Source of the DNA: Myxococcales bacterium
GTDB lineage: Bacteria; Myxococcota_A; UBA9042; JABWCM01
Assembly: GCA_013360285.1 (NCBI GenBank)
Contig: JABWCM010000058.1
Coordinates: 1 to 61,566 of the forward strand
Direction: 5' to 3'
DNA length: 61,566 nt
In this document: positions 26,836-34,576 of the stretch, in pieces
Numbering within the stretch: the stretch's first letter is position 1
How the letters are laid out: each line of letters opens with the position of its first letter
Made by a program: the position numbers and the translations under genes
The notes under the pieces: generated by a model
Database searches by the model: none
What the model was told of the DNA's origin: nothing
What the model saw: only the letters and a program-made list of their open reading frames with translations

Positions 26836-28818
26836 TCATGCCTGCGACAGTACTTCGGCGGGATCCAGCTTTGCAGCGCGATTGGCCGGCATAAATGCTC
26901 CCATAATGCAGAACACGATTGCCATGCCGATGCTCGCGAGCATATAAGATAATGAATATACAAAGAAATTATCCGGGCGAAACGGCAAATCCTTCAGTGC
27001 CTGCTGCGCCACGCTGTTAACCCCATAACTCGCCAGAACACTTAATATCAGCCCGAGTACTCCTCCGACCACACCGATCAATGCGGCCTCCGCCAAAACT
27101 AACTTGCGGATGTCCATTCGAGTGGCGCCAATGGAACGGAGAACACCAATCTCACGTTTTCGTTCAAAAATGACCATCAGAAACGTGTGTGATATGTTAA
27201 TAGCCGCAATCGTTAAGATAACCCAGGATATCAACGCGAACACCAACGTCAAAATATACAACATGTTGCCCGCTTTCTTGGCGTCTCGACTCTTGCGGCT
27301 CAATTCGAAGCCCATCTGCTCAACTGCAGCAGTAACACGATGCACGGACTCGTTCGAAATTGTGTCGAGCAATACACTGTCAAACAGACCACTTTGTTGG
27401 GTACCACGAAACCGCGCGTTCGCTCGTTCTACATAACGCAGCGGCATGGTAACCCCCAAATCCAGTGCCTTATTAGAAAAACCAACAATTTGTGCCCTTT
27501 TTATCACTTGACGTTCTTTGGCTACATCGTCGGCAAAAAAAGAATCGCCAAACTGAATCCGAAATCCCAAGCCTAACAATGCCTGTGTTTCGCTCACACG
27601 ACGAAGTCCCAACGCTGTGGCCGCGGTCGTGTTGAACATCTCCACCAGAAACGGGGACAACACAACAGGAATCGGCAATTCGCATGTGCCCTGGTACGCT
27701 GGTCTAACCGGAGGTGCGCAGTACGTGCGTTCCGGACACTGTAACGGCATATCACAAACCTGGCCTTCTCTCGGAATACTCCCGTCAGCACACCAGCCAG
27801 GTACCGAACCTCGGCCAACCGACGACAAATCGGTGTACTGGTCGCCAAATGTCGCTAACTCGCACGGAATCCGTTCGCATGCCCAGATATCACTACAACG
27901 GCCGTCATGACAAACTCCAGCACCGCTGCAATCCGAGTCCTTTTCACAACGCCGACCAACACACCACTCGTGAGGCGCACACGTGGAACGCGGCGGAATG
28001 CTGGATGCGACGCCGGCACCGGATGTGGGATCACAAAGCACCACACAGTAACCACGGGAGCACCGACCGTCTGTGCAACTTTCTGTACCGCCGCAATCCG
28101 CATCCTTGTCACAAAACGTGGTTTGACAGTGAGAGCCCTCGGCACAATTGGAATTTACTGGATCACAGACGTTGTCGCGGCAAAATCCGCCCAAACAAGC
28201 TGCACCGCGGGCGCACCCATCGTCGGAAACGCATGGGATGTCTTCTCCCCAGTCCTTAAATAACCGAAAATACTGGATATCTTCGCAAACTTCGTCGCGG
28301 CATTCCTGGGCAGGACCACATTCGCCATCACGCTTACAGGGTAACTTACGCTTTCTGCGCCGCCCCGACCCGTCGGCGGACGTCCCCAATTCGTTGGCAC
28401 GAATTTCATCAAACAACAACGGTGGGTCGATCCCATCGAAAAACGCTTCGGTGTGCACATCGCGCTCAAACAGGGATTTTCCACCCCACAGGCGGGCTTG
28501 AAATTTGGAACGTTGTTTGGGATACGCTGAAGCCACACCGTCAATATCGGTCAATTGCGCGAGCCGTTCGTCGTTGAGTGGAACGTCCGTCAACCGCTCT
28601 TTCACACCTAGTAAGTTCACGGTACGTGGTTCGATCTCGAGTTGGTTGATGGGATAAATTCGATTGAGTACGCCCTCGCGAATACCCTCTCCGAGGGACA
28701 AGAAAAAGGTGAACATCCCTACGCCAACGACAATACCTACCGTCGAAAAAACGAAGTTCTTTTTGTTTCGCAAAATGTTTTGAAACACCAAATAAAACAG
28801 CTTCTGTGGCGGCATCAC
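26836..28818 (-). CDS. MacB/LolC-type ABC permease with a large Cys-rich extracytoplasmic insertion
   Basis: 660 aa. One N-terminal membrane helix (about 22-42) precedes a periplasmic region, and three C-terminal helices (about 515-545, 570-600, 615-645) form the FtsX domain, as in MacB/LolC/E permeases. Inserted in the periplasmic part (about 161-379) is a block with 30 cysteines in short units such as CKRDGECGPAQECRDEVC and CEKDSDCSGAGVCHDGRC. Such units otherwise occur in myxobacterial secreted proteins. Its start overlaps the stop of the ATPase gene by 4 bp (ATGA). It probably works with the upstream ATPase and lipoprotein in mechanotransmission-type extraction of a lipoprotein or peptide. 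The substrate is unknown. Confidence 0.88.
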   Translation of the reverse strand: MMPPQKLFYLVFQNILRNKKNFVFSTVGIVVGVGMFTFFLSLGEGIREGVLNRIYPINQLEIEPRTVNLLGVKERLTDVPLNDERLAQLTDIDGVASAYPKQRSKFQARLWGGKSLFERDVHTEAFFDGIDPPLLFDEIRANELGTSADGSGRRRKRKLPCKRDGECGPAQECRDEVCEDIQYFRLFKDWGEDIPCVSDDGCARGAACLGGFCRDNVCDPVNSNCAEGSHCQTTFCDKDADCGGTESCTDGRCSRGYCVVLCDPTSGAGVASSIPPRSTCAPHEWCVGRRCEKDSDCSGAGVCHDGRCSDIWACERIPCELATFGDQYTDLSSVGRGSVPGWCADGSIPREGQVCDMPLQCPERTYCAPPVRPAYQGTCELPIPVVLSPFLVEMFNTTAATALGLRRVSETQALLGLGFRIQFGDSFFADDVAKERQVIKRAQIVGFSNKALDLGVTMPLRYVERANARFRGTQQSGLFDSVLLDTISNESVHRVTAAVEQMGFELSRKSRDAKKAGNMLYILTLVFALISWVILTIAAINISHTFLMVIFERKREIGVLRSIGATRMDIRKLVLAEAALIGVVGGVLGLILSVLASYGVNSVAQQALKDLPFRPDNFFVYSLSYMLASIGMAIVFCIMGAFMPANRAAKLDPAEVLSQA

Positions 28819-29519
28819 CCCCCCTCCTCGACCAGGGCCTGTAACGGGTTTGTGTCCGACGCAATCCGACCATCCTCAATCCGAATCAGCCGTCCGGCGC
28901 GTTCACTCACCCGCACGTCGTGTGTCACAATGATTAACGTGATTCCGGATTGTCGGTTTAGCGATTCAAACAAATCGAGGATCTTGTCGCCCGTTTTTGA
29001 ATCCAGGGAACCGGTGGGCTCATCACACAAAAGAATCTTAGGTTCATTAAACAACGCACGAGCGATAGCCACCCTCTGACGTTCGCCCCCCGACAGCGTA
29101 AGCGGTTTCTGGTGCGCTTTTTTTTGGAGTCCAACTGCGTCCAAACAATCAGTTGTACGTTTGTTTAGCTCTTTTTCGGACAAATTCGACATGAAATACG
29201 ATGGTAAGCGAACGTTTTCTGAGCAATTGAGGTGGTTAAGTAAGTTAAATGCTTGAAAAACGAATCCGATTTTTCGGTTTCGGAAATGGGACAAATCCTG
29301 GTCACTTAAGCTTTTTAGTTCTAGGCTGTCTACCGTTACGGTACCTTCGTAGTGGTTATCCAACCCCCCGATCACATTCAACAGGGTGGACTTCCCGGAA
29401 CCGCTTGTACCCACAATGGAAACAAATTCCCCGGCGTCTATCCCCAACGAAACTCCCCGCAGCACGGGAAAATCCGGGTTGGTAGGGTACACTTTACGCA
29501 CATTTTGAACGGAAATCAC
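28815..29519 (-). CDS. LolD/MacB-type ABC transporter ATPase
   Basis: 234 aa. Complete ATPase: Walker A GTSGSGKST, Q-loop VFQAFNLL, signature LSGGERQRVAIARAL, Walker B ILLCDEPTGSLDS and H-loop VTHD. Size and the GSLDSKTGDKILDLFE segment place it in the LolD/MacB/FtsE group that energises FtsX-type permeases. It overlaps both neighbours by 4 bp (ATGA at each junction), so lipoprotein, ATPase and permease form one operon and probably one complex at the inner membrane. Confidence 0.95.
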   Translation of the reverse strand: MISVQNVRKVYPTNPDFPVLRGVSLGIDAGEFVSIVGTSGSGKSTLLNVIGGLDNHYEGTVTVDSLELKSLSDQDLSHFRNRKIGFVFQAFNLLNHLNCSENVRLPSYFMSNLSEKELNKRTTDCLDAVGLQKKAHQKPLTLSGGERQRVAIARALFNEPKILLCDEPTGSLDSKTGDKILDLFESLNRQSGITLIIVTHDVRVSERAGRLIRIEDGRIASDTNPLQALVEEGG

Positions 29520-31183
29520 TGAATCACCTCCAGGTCAAACCGAAGTCCGTCCGGCTCCGCGCCTATCCTTGCCCCAGCTTCAAAAATCGAATCCAGTGTG
29601 CGCAAATAAAACGGAGGCGCACCTCGTTCACCCAACTCGCGGCTGATCCTAGAAAACGTCGTCACTATCCCAAGTAACAGAGGGCTATCGGCCGCTACAT
29701 CGGCCAGTAATTGTGATTCAATTCGTTTGGAAAGTTCTGTCGACCTCCCCTCCAACACATCACGCAGGCCCAGATACGCCTGAACGCCGGCTGTAATGAT
29801 TACTGTGTTGTCCAAAAGAAATGCCGCCAGGTGCTCACCATTTTTTTCATGTACTAGTTTAGTCACCAACGTTGCTTTTCCCGCAGGTTTTGCCGCGGTC
29901 AATTGATAACCGGACTTCTGCGCAAACTCAGTAAGTTTAGTAAATCGTCCCCAAAACTCTTCTGACTTATGGACATCGAAGATCAACGCCGCTTCCAACA
30001 ATGGCAATCCGTCAGAGAATCGACGTGCGGTAAGGATTTTTCCCGGTGCGGCCCCCTCTGCCAACCCCAAAAAAGCAAATGCTATGTTACCACGTATGTA
30101 AGATAATAAGTCTTTGTCCAGGTCTGTCGTCTCCAGAAGTGGATGAATGGCTTTCAACACACCAGACGGAATCAACGCGGACCGCAAAAACGAAGGTACC
30201 GCACGAATCTTGTCCGCCTGAATGCGAGTACGGACCAGTGCTGTTGTATCTCGAGGCAAAATGGACCCGACAGCAAAACCCGGTGGTGCATCCAAAAACC
30301 ATTCTTTGGCCCAACCCATGGTCTGCGGATCAATGCCAAGTTTACAACGAATATCGATTCGGTCTTCAAACACTCCAACACGTAATACCAACGATTGTGC
30401 TCCCTGAAGCACTTCTTTGGCCGCCCCTGCGACATAGCCCAACGGCTTTACCCAAGCGTCAACTTGGTCTTCTTGCTTAACCCACGGCGCCAAATCGACC
30501 ATCACAGTCGTCGATACCGGCGCGTTTGGTAACGAAGCCCATAGAGCCTGAAACTTAGCGGTGCTCAAGGCACCGGAGCCATCCGGAGGGCGAGCCATCC
30601 ACTTTCGTACAGACGAAGCAACATCAACAGTCGCCCCCCCCCAACTCACAAACAGTACATTTGCACGAAACCCCCAAGCGACCGTCGGGCGCCCCGAAAC
30701 AACATCGCCCAGCGCGATTTTCAGCTTGGGTTCTCCCGTTTGATCCAAAGAAGCATCAGGATAACCCAGTACCTTAAGCCGCTGGTTGACCAACCCATCC
30801 ATCTTGTTCGTATCGGACACACCCGACACAAAGGTCCACACTTCGTCTGCGTAAAAGGCGATCATCTCCATTGCGGGGTCGATGCCTGCATCCTCCAAGC
30901 CGTCCGAGTCACCAAAGTTGATGCCATAATTGCCGCCAAGCCAAGCGATGACACCGTCGATAGCTCCCAAGCCGCCTACAAACCCAGTGATCGACGAACG
31001 AAGGGCTTCCGGAGACGAAAACGCAACAACCGCCGTCGCATGTTCCGGCACAAACGCCCGCGGAGACTCAAAACGCTGGCATCCGTCACCACCGCACCCA
31101 AACCACAAAAACGACCACACCCACAGAAGTGGCCAGGCAACAAACTTGTGGGCAATTTTCGGGGTTACTTTGTTGACGGACAT
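29516..31183 (-). CDS. Probable lipoprotein, DUF3352-like
   Basis: 555 aa from the ATG at 31183 (a TTG at 31204 is the alternative). A basic N-terminus and hydrophobic stretch end in a lipobox-like WFGC, followed by GGDGC. The remainder has a pattern seen in DUF3352 proteins: FVPEHATAVVAFSSPEALRSSITGF near the mature N-terminus, repeated alpha/beta units, and GLAEGAAPGKILTARRFSDGLPLLEAALIFDV. It is the first gene of the ABC operon (4-bp overlap with the ATPase). It may be a cargo or accessory factor of that transporter; no biochemical function is known to me. Confidence 0.8.
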   Translation of the reverse strand: MSVNKVTPKIAHKFVAWPLLWVWSFLWFGCGGDGCQRFESPRAFVPEHATAVVAFSSPEALRSSITGFVGGLGAIDGVIAWLGGNYGINFGDSDGLEDAGIDPAMEMIAFYADEVWTFVSGVSDTNKMDGLVNQRLKVLGYPDASLDQTGEPKLKIALGDVVSGRPTVAWGFRANVLFVSWGGATVDVASSVRKWMARPPDGSGALSTAKFQALWASLPNAPVSTTVMVDLAPWVKQEDQVDAWVKPLGYVAGAAKEVLQGAQSLVLRVGVFEDRIDIRCKLGIDPQTMGWAKEWFLDAPPGFAVGSILPRDTTALVRTRIQADKIRAVPSFLRSALIPSGVLKAIHPLLETTDLDKDLLSYIRGNIAFAFLGLAEGAAPGKILTARRFSDGLPLLEAALIFDVHKSEEFWGRFTKLTEFAQKSGYQLTAAKPAGKATLVTKLVHEKNGEHLAAFLLDNTVIITAGVQAYLGLRDVLEGRSTELSKRIESQLLADVAADSPLLLGIVTTFSRISRELGERGAPPFYLRTLDSIFEAGARIGAEPDGLRFDLEVIQ

Positions 31184-31392
31184 TGCTTTTCTCTGAACAC
31201 CCAAGATGGCACAATATTTGAGTTAATCCGTGTTTTTATTACCGACGGTACGACACAGACAGAGCACAATAACGAACACTCCAAAACCGTGTCAAACGCG
31301 TGGACCGCAACGTCGGAAAACGGGGTCAACCGTTGCACGCTGTAAGTTCAGGTGTTAGGTTCCTCGCGCCAAAATCGACCATGGAGAGTCTC

Positions 31393-32562
31393 ATGAACAA
31401 AAAAGAACAAAATCAATGGCATTTGGATACCCTGGCAATTCATGCAGGGCAAACCCCCGATCCATCGACCGGCGCGATTATGACGCCGGTTTATCTTACC
31501 AGTACCTACGTTCAAGAAAGTCCAGGGGTTCACAAAGGATACGAGTATTCACGAACTGCGAATCCAACCCGCACGGCTCTGGAACATTGTCTCGCGGCAC
31601 TCGAGCACGCCGAATATGGACTGGCTTTTGCGAGCGGCTGCGCAGCGGCGTCGACGCTGATGCACCTGTTTGAATCAGGCGACCATATTATTTGTGGCGA
31701 CGATGTGTACGGGGGCACGTACCGCCTATTTCAAAATGTGTGGACCCGACATCGTATGGAGTATGACTTCATCGATTTGGCAAATCCGGCTATTGTGAAC
31801 AATGCGATTCGGTCAAACACAAAAGCAGTGTGGATTGAAACACCTACCAACCCCCTACTACGGCTCATGGACATCGGCGAATTGGCACGTATATGTCACG
31901 ACAAAGGCCTGTTGCTGATCGTCGATAACACGTTTGCGACCCCGTATTTGCAGTTGCCTCTGGAATTGGGAGCGGACATTGTAGTTCATTCAACAACCAA
32001 GTACCTAGGTGGTCACAGCGACGTTGTAGGCGGTTTTGTGGGTACCAATCGCATCGATATTTTTGACAGATTAAAGTACCTCCAAAACGCCGTCGGTGCC
32101 GTACCCGGTCCACTGGATAGCTTTCTTGTTTTGCGTGGATTAAAGACGTTGCATGTTAGAATGGAACGACATTGCACGAACACGCTTGCAATAGTCGATG
32201 TTCTGACTAACCACGAAGCAGTAGAAAAGGTCTATTTTCCCGGCCTTTCCAGCCACCCTCAACATAGATTGGCAACCAAACAAATGGCCGGGTTCGGCGG
32301 AATCGTCACTTTTGTTCTGCGAGGAAAAATGGCCGCCGCGGATCAGTTTATGCGGTCCATAAAGGTGTTCGCCTGCGCCGAGAGCCTCGGAGGCGTTGAG
32401 AGTTTAGCCGATCATCCAGCAATCATGACTCACGCGGCGATTCCTGCATCAAAACGCGCCGCGTTGGGGATAGATGACGGTCTTATTCGATTAAGCGTTG
32501 GAATTGAACACCCGGACGACCTTAAGCAAGACGTTAAACAAGCGCTGGACGCCACAATATAA
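31393..32562 (+). CDS. metB: Cystathionine gamma-synthase/lyase-type PLP enzyme
   Basis: 389 aa. The ATG at 31393 is chosen because GGAG (31383-31386) lies 6 bases upstream; an ATG at 31381 is in frame. Cys/Met-metabolism PLP family: YEYSRTANPTR near the substrate site, FASGCAAASTL, the PLP lysine in HSTTKYLGGHSD and SLGGVESLADHPAIMTHA. Sequence alone does not separate cystathionine gamma-synthase (methionine direction) from gamma-lyase (reverse transsulfuration). The symbol is therefore tentative. No SAM riboswitch or Met-box is visible in the 209-bp leader. Confidence 0.88.
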   Translation: MNKKEQNQWHLDTLAIHAGQTPDPSTGAIMTPVYLTSTYVQESPGVHKGYEYSRTANPTRTALEHCLAALEHAEYGLAFASGCAAASTLMHLFESGDHIICGDDVYGGTYRLFQNVWTRHRMEYDFIDLANPAIVNNAIRSNTKAVWIETPTNPLLRLMDIGELARICHDKGLLLIVDNTFATPYLQLPLELGADIVVHSTTKYLGGHSDVVGGFVGTNRIDIFDRLKYLQNAVGAVPGPLDSFLVLRGLKTLHVRMERHCTNTLAIVDVLTNHEAVEKVYFPGLSSHPQHRLATKQMAGFGGIVTFVLRGKMAAADQFMRSIKVFACAESLGGVESLADHPAIMTHAAIPASKRAALGIDDGLIRLSVGIEHPDDLKQDVKQALDATI

Positions 32563-32599
32563 CTAACTTAACAGAAAATTCCTCGGGACTTTATCGGAC

Positions 32600-32700
32600 G
32601 ATCCGGCGCAAATCCGGTACGATCGTGAAATGAGGAAGTGTTCCTGGTCGGGTCGATTTTGAGCCGACCAGGGACACTTACCTATTTCCGCTGACCCTCT
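32600..32700. repeat. Palindromic element overlapping the 3' end of prfB
   Basis: A 16-bp stem with one mismatch (32636-32651 with 32664-32679) encloses GTCGATTTTGAG. The right end CACTTACCTATTTCCGCTGACCCTCT matches the family ends at 80-97 and 15427-15450. On the minus strand this end is read as the last prfB codons and its TAG stop (32684-32682). Confidence 0.8.
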
Positions 32701-33819
32701 GCCGAGGACTGGTCACTGTCGGCACCCGTTGCCAGCAGATAAGCCCGCATAAAACCGTCCAGGTCACCGTCCAGAACAGCGTCCGTGTTGCCTACCTCGT
32801 AGCCGGTTCTGTGATCTTTCACGATGCGATAAGGGTGAATCACATAACTGCGAATCTGGCTTCCAAAATCAATGTCTTTTTTTTCGCTGTTAAGCGCATC
32901 GGCTTCTGCCTTCCGCTGCTCCATTTGAAGCGCATACAATCGACTTCGTAAGATTTTCATCGCCGTTGAGCGGTTCTTGTGCTGACTTCGTTCATTCTGA
33001 CACTGAACCACGATTCCTGTAGGAATGTGCGTAATGCGTACCGCGCTATCGGTACGATTGACGTGTTGTCCTCCGGCACCCGATGCCCGATAGGTATCGA
33101 CGCGTAAGTCGGACTCAATAATGGTCACTTCAATGGAATCGTCTATGTCGGGATAGACGAACACGCTTGCAAACGACGTGTGTCTCCGTGCATTTGCGTC
33201 AAAAGGCGAAATGCGTACGAGTCGATGCACACCCGCCTCCGCACGTAGATATCCGTACGCAAACTTACCTTCTACGGCAAAGGTTGCACTTTTGATACCC
33301 GCTTCGTCCCCTTCTTGTTCATCTGCAAGATCTACTTTGAACCCGTGCCGGTCACACCAGCGGAGGTACATTCGTTCCAACATCTGAGCCCAATCTTGAG
33401 CGTCAAGCCCACCGGCTCCGGAATTGATTGACACAATGGCATTCGAAGCGTCCACCGAAGTGCTGAACATTCGCTGGAATTCGAGGTCTTCCAACGACCT
33501 CGCTACGGCGTTTAGGGTATGCTCGACTTCAGACAAAACAGTTTCGTCGTTTTCCTCTTCGGCCATTTCGGCCAATATCAGCGCGTCTTGAACCGCTTGA
33601 AGAGGTTGACTGAATCCGTTTATTAATTCTTGGAGTGTCGTCCGCTCTTTTAGCAATACCTGAGCTTTTTCGGGTGATTCCCAAAACTCAGCAGAAGCGG
33701 ATTGTTCGTCCAGTTCGGAAAGGCGTGAAAGTTTACGGTCGATGTCAAAGATGCTCCCGAAGCGCATCAAACTGACCGATATACAACTTCGCTCGTTCTT
33801 TTGTCGCTTCGATGTTCAT
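32682..33819 (-). CDS. prfB: Peptide chain release factor 2, programmed +1 frameshift
   Basis: 378 aa after the frameshift. Translation starts at the ATG 33819; codon 24 is CTT (33750-33748), followed in frame by TGA and then C. Skipping T33747 moves the ribosome to GAC (33746) and the main frame. A Shine-Dalgarno-like GGGAG lies three bases before CTT, exactly as in the classical RF2 autoregulatory site, so low RF2 favours frameshifting. The main frame has the stop-codon-reading SPF (ISPFDANARR) and the peptidyl-hydrolysis GGQ (GAGGQHVNRTDSAVR). The final residues AEGQRK and the stop are encoded by the end of a dispersed repeat. It starts 6 bp downstream of a 58-codon gene. Confidence 0.96.
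33744..33759 (-). promoter_or_regulatory. prfB programmed +1 frameshift site
   Basis: Read on the minus strand: CGGGAG, CAT, CTT, TGA, C. The slippery CTT-TGA-C and the internal Shine-Dalgarno three bases upstream are the two elements known to drive RF2 frameshifting. A normal stop at 33747-33745 would give a 24-residue peptide. Confidence 0.95.
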
Positions 33820-33825
33820 CGTTGA

Positions 33826-34002
33826 CTATGCCTTTCCTTCACGAGACTTCAGAAATGCCCGAAGACCTTTTTTTTCCTCGGGGTCGTTAAACTTTGCACG
33901 CACGTCTGCAGTCATTCCGGCATACAATGCCTTCAACTCTCTACGTTGCGAGCGTTTTACACCTCGACGCATGCTGCGCGTTAGTCTTTTTGTATTGGCC
34001 AT
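33826..34002 (-). CDS. Small basic protein upstream of prfB
   Basis: 58 aa, opening MANTKRLTRSMRRGVKRSQR, then ELKALYAGMTADVRAKFNDPEEKKGLRAFLKSREGKA. It is strongly basic at the N-terminus and helical overall, with the look of a small ribosome- or RNA-associated protein. GGAG lies about 10 bases before the ATG. Its stop is 6 bp before the prfB start, and its 3' end (AAGGAAAGG) supplies the prfB ribosome site, so the two are surely co-transcribed. I recall similar short basic proteins in deltaproteobacteria but no named family. Function unknown. Confidence 0.75.
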   Translation of the reverse strand: MANTKRLTRSMRRGVKRSQRRELKALYAGMTADVRAKFNDPEEKKGLRAFLKSREGKA

Positions 34003-34043
34003 ACAAGGTTTTCTCCAAATGAGACTGCTAATTCAGTGAATTG

Positions 34044-34202
34044 CCTAAGAGGGTGTTTGGGAAAAAAATAAGCTACGCGAGCCATTGGCCTACTGCGTCG
34101 GTCCTGCCTCGGTCGGCCCATCCTCAGCGTACCTTCGGGTACCCGCCTCGCTACGGCCACTGTCTCGCTCGCCGTTATTTTTTTCACAAACACCCTCTAA
34201 GA
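34044..34202. repeat. GTGTTT-type palindromic element
   Basis: CTAAGAGGGTGTTT at the left (34046-34058) pairs with AAACACCCTCTAAG at the right (34188-34201). Long A and T tracts follow inward, then TAAGCTACGCGAGCCA on the left and TGTCTCGCTCGCCGTTA on the right. The interior has the GCCTCGGTCGGCC / TACCTTCGGGTACC palindromic motifs. Related copies: 48132-48255, 57995-58175 and 61467 to the window end. Confidence 0.85.
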
Positions 34203-34357
34203 AGGTGTGAAAAGATAGCTGAACGAACTTGGACGGATGCTTTAGGCCCCACTGCCCAGAAAAAAACCTGCATCATATTCCCGATATGACTCGGTTTTGT
34301 CCTGGCATCGGGACCAAAATCCCCGCGTCCAAGTCCGTCCCCATATTTTTTCACAAA
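34203..34357. repeat. ATATCGGGAATAT-core palindromic element
   Basis: Directly abuts the preceding element. Arms GGTGTGAAAAGATAGCTG and CCCATATTTTTTCACA, with ACTTGGACGGA / TCCAAGTCCGTCC inside. The core, inverted, is CATATTCCCGATATGACTCGG (34273-34294). The closest relative is 52084-52240. Confidence 0.85.
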
Positions 34358-34393
34358 CTCAAACGAAACGATTTGTCCATCGTTTCGTTTGAG
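34358..34393. repeat. Perfect 15-bp inverted repeat
   Basis: CTCAAACGAAACGAT (34358-34372) pairs perfectly with 34379-34393 across TTGTCC. No T-run follows on either strand, so it is not a standard terminator. It could be an operator for the downstream TPR gene or part of the repeat cluster. Confidence 0.65.
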
Positions 34394-34576
34394 GCGAGTG
34401 TTGTTAAAACATCTGCAAGGGAAAATCAAGCACAAACCCATACAAACTCACAGACGTTGTCTCCGAAATGATCTAAAGGTACTTAGACGGCAAAACGACG
34501 CGTTTGCGCTGCTTGTACAGCAGCGTAGGTTCCGAGTATCGTTGCCTGCGTAGTCGCACTGTTTGAGGTCGGATTC

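Larger units (their letters stand above)
34003..34576. other. 574-bp gap: two palindromic elements and a hairpin, no gene
   Basis: Between the divergent prfB operon and the giant TPR gene. It is filled by 34044-34202, 34203-34357 and the hairpin 34358-34393. The remaining 180 bp upstream of the TPR gene contains no recognisable motif beyond GAGG 8 bases before its ATG. Confidence 0.7.

Noticed and set aside
31184-31392. SAM riboswitch or Met-box before the cystathionine gamma-synthase gene
   Set aside because: I could not find the conserved SAM-I/SAM-II helices or AGACGTCT-type boxes.
32636-32679. Intrinsic terminator of prfB
   Set aside because: The hairpin is strong, but no T-run follows it in the direction of prfB transcription.
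33745-33770. prfB as a broken gene or as starting at 33770
   Set aside because: The in-frame TGA sits in a standard programmed frameshift site with a proper upstream start, so it is neither a pseudogene nor a start at 33770.
34044-34202. Insertion sequence
   Set aside because: Terminal inverted repeats are present, but the element is 160 bp, encodes nothing, and no transposase is found in the window.
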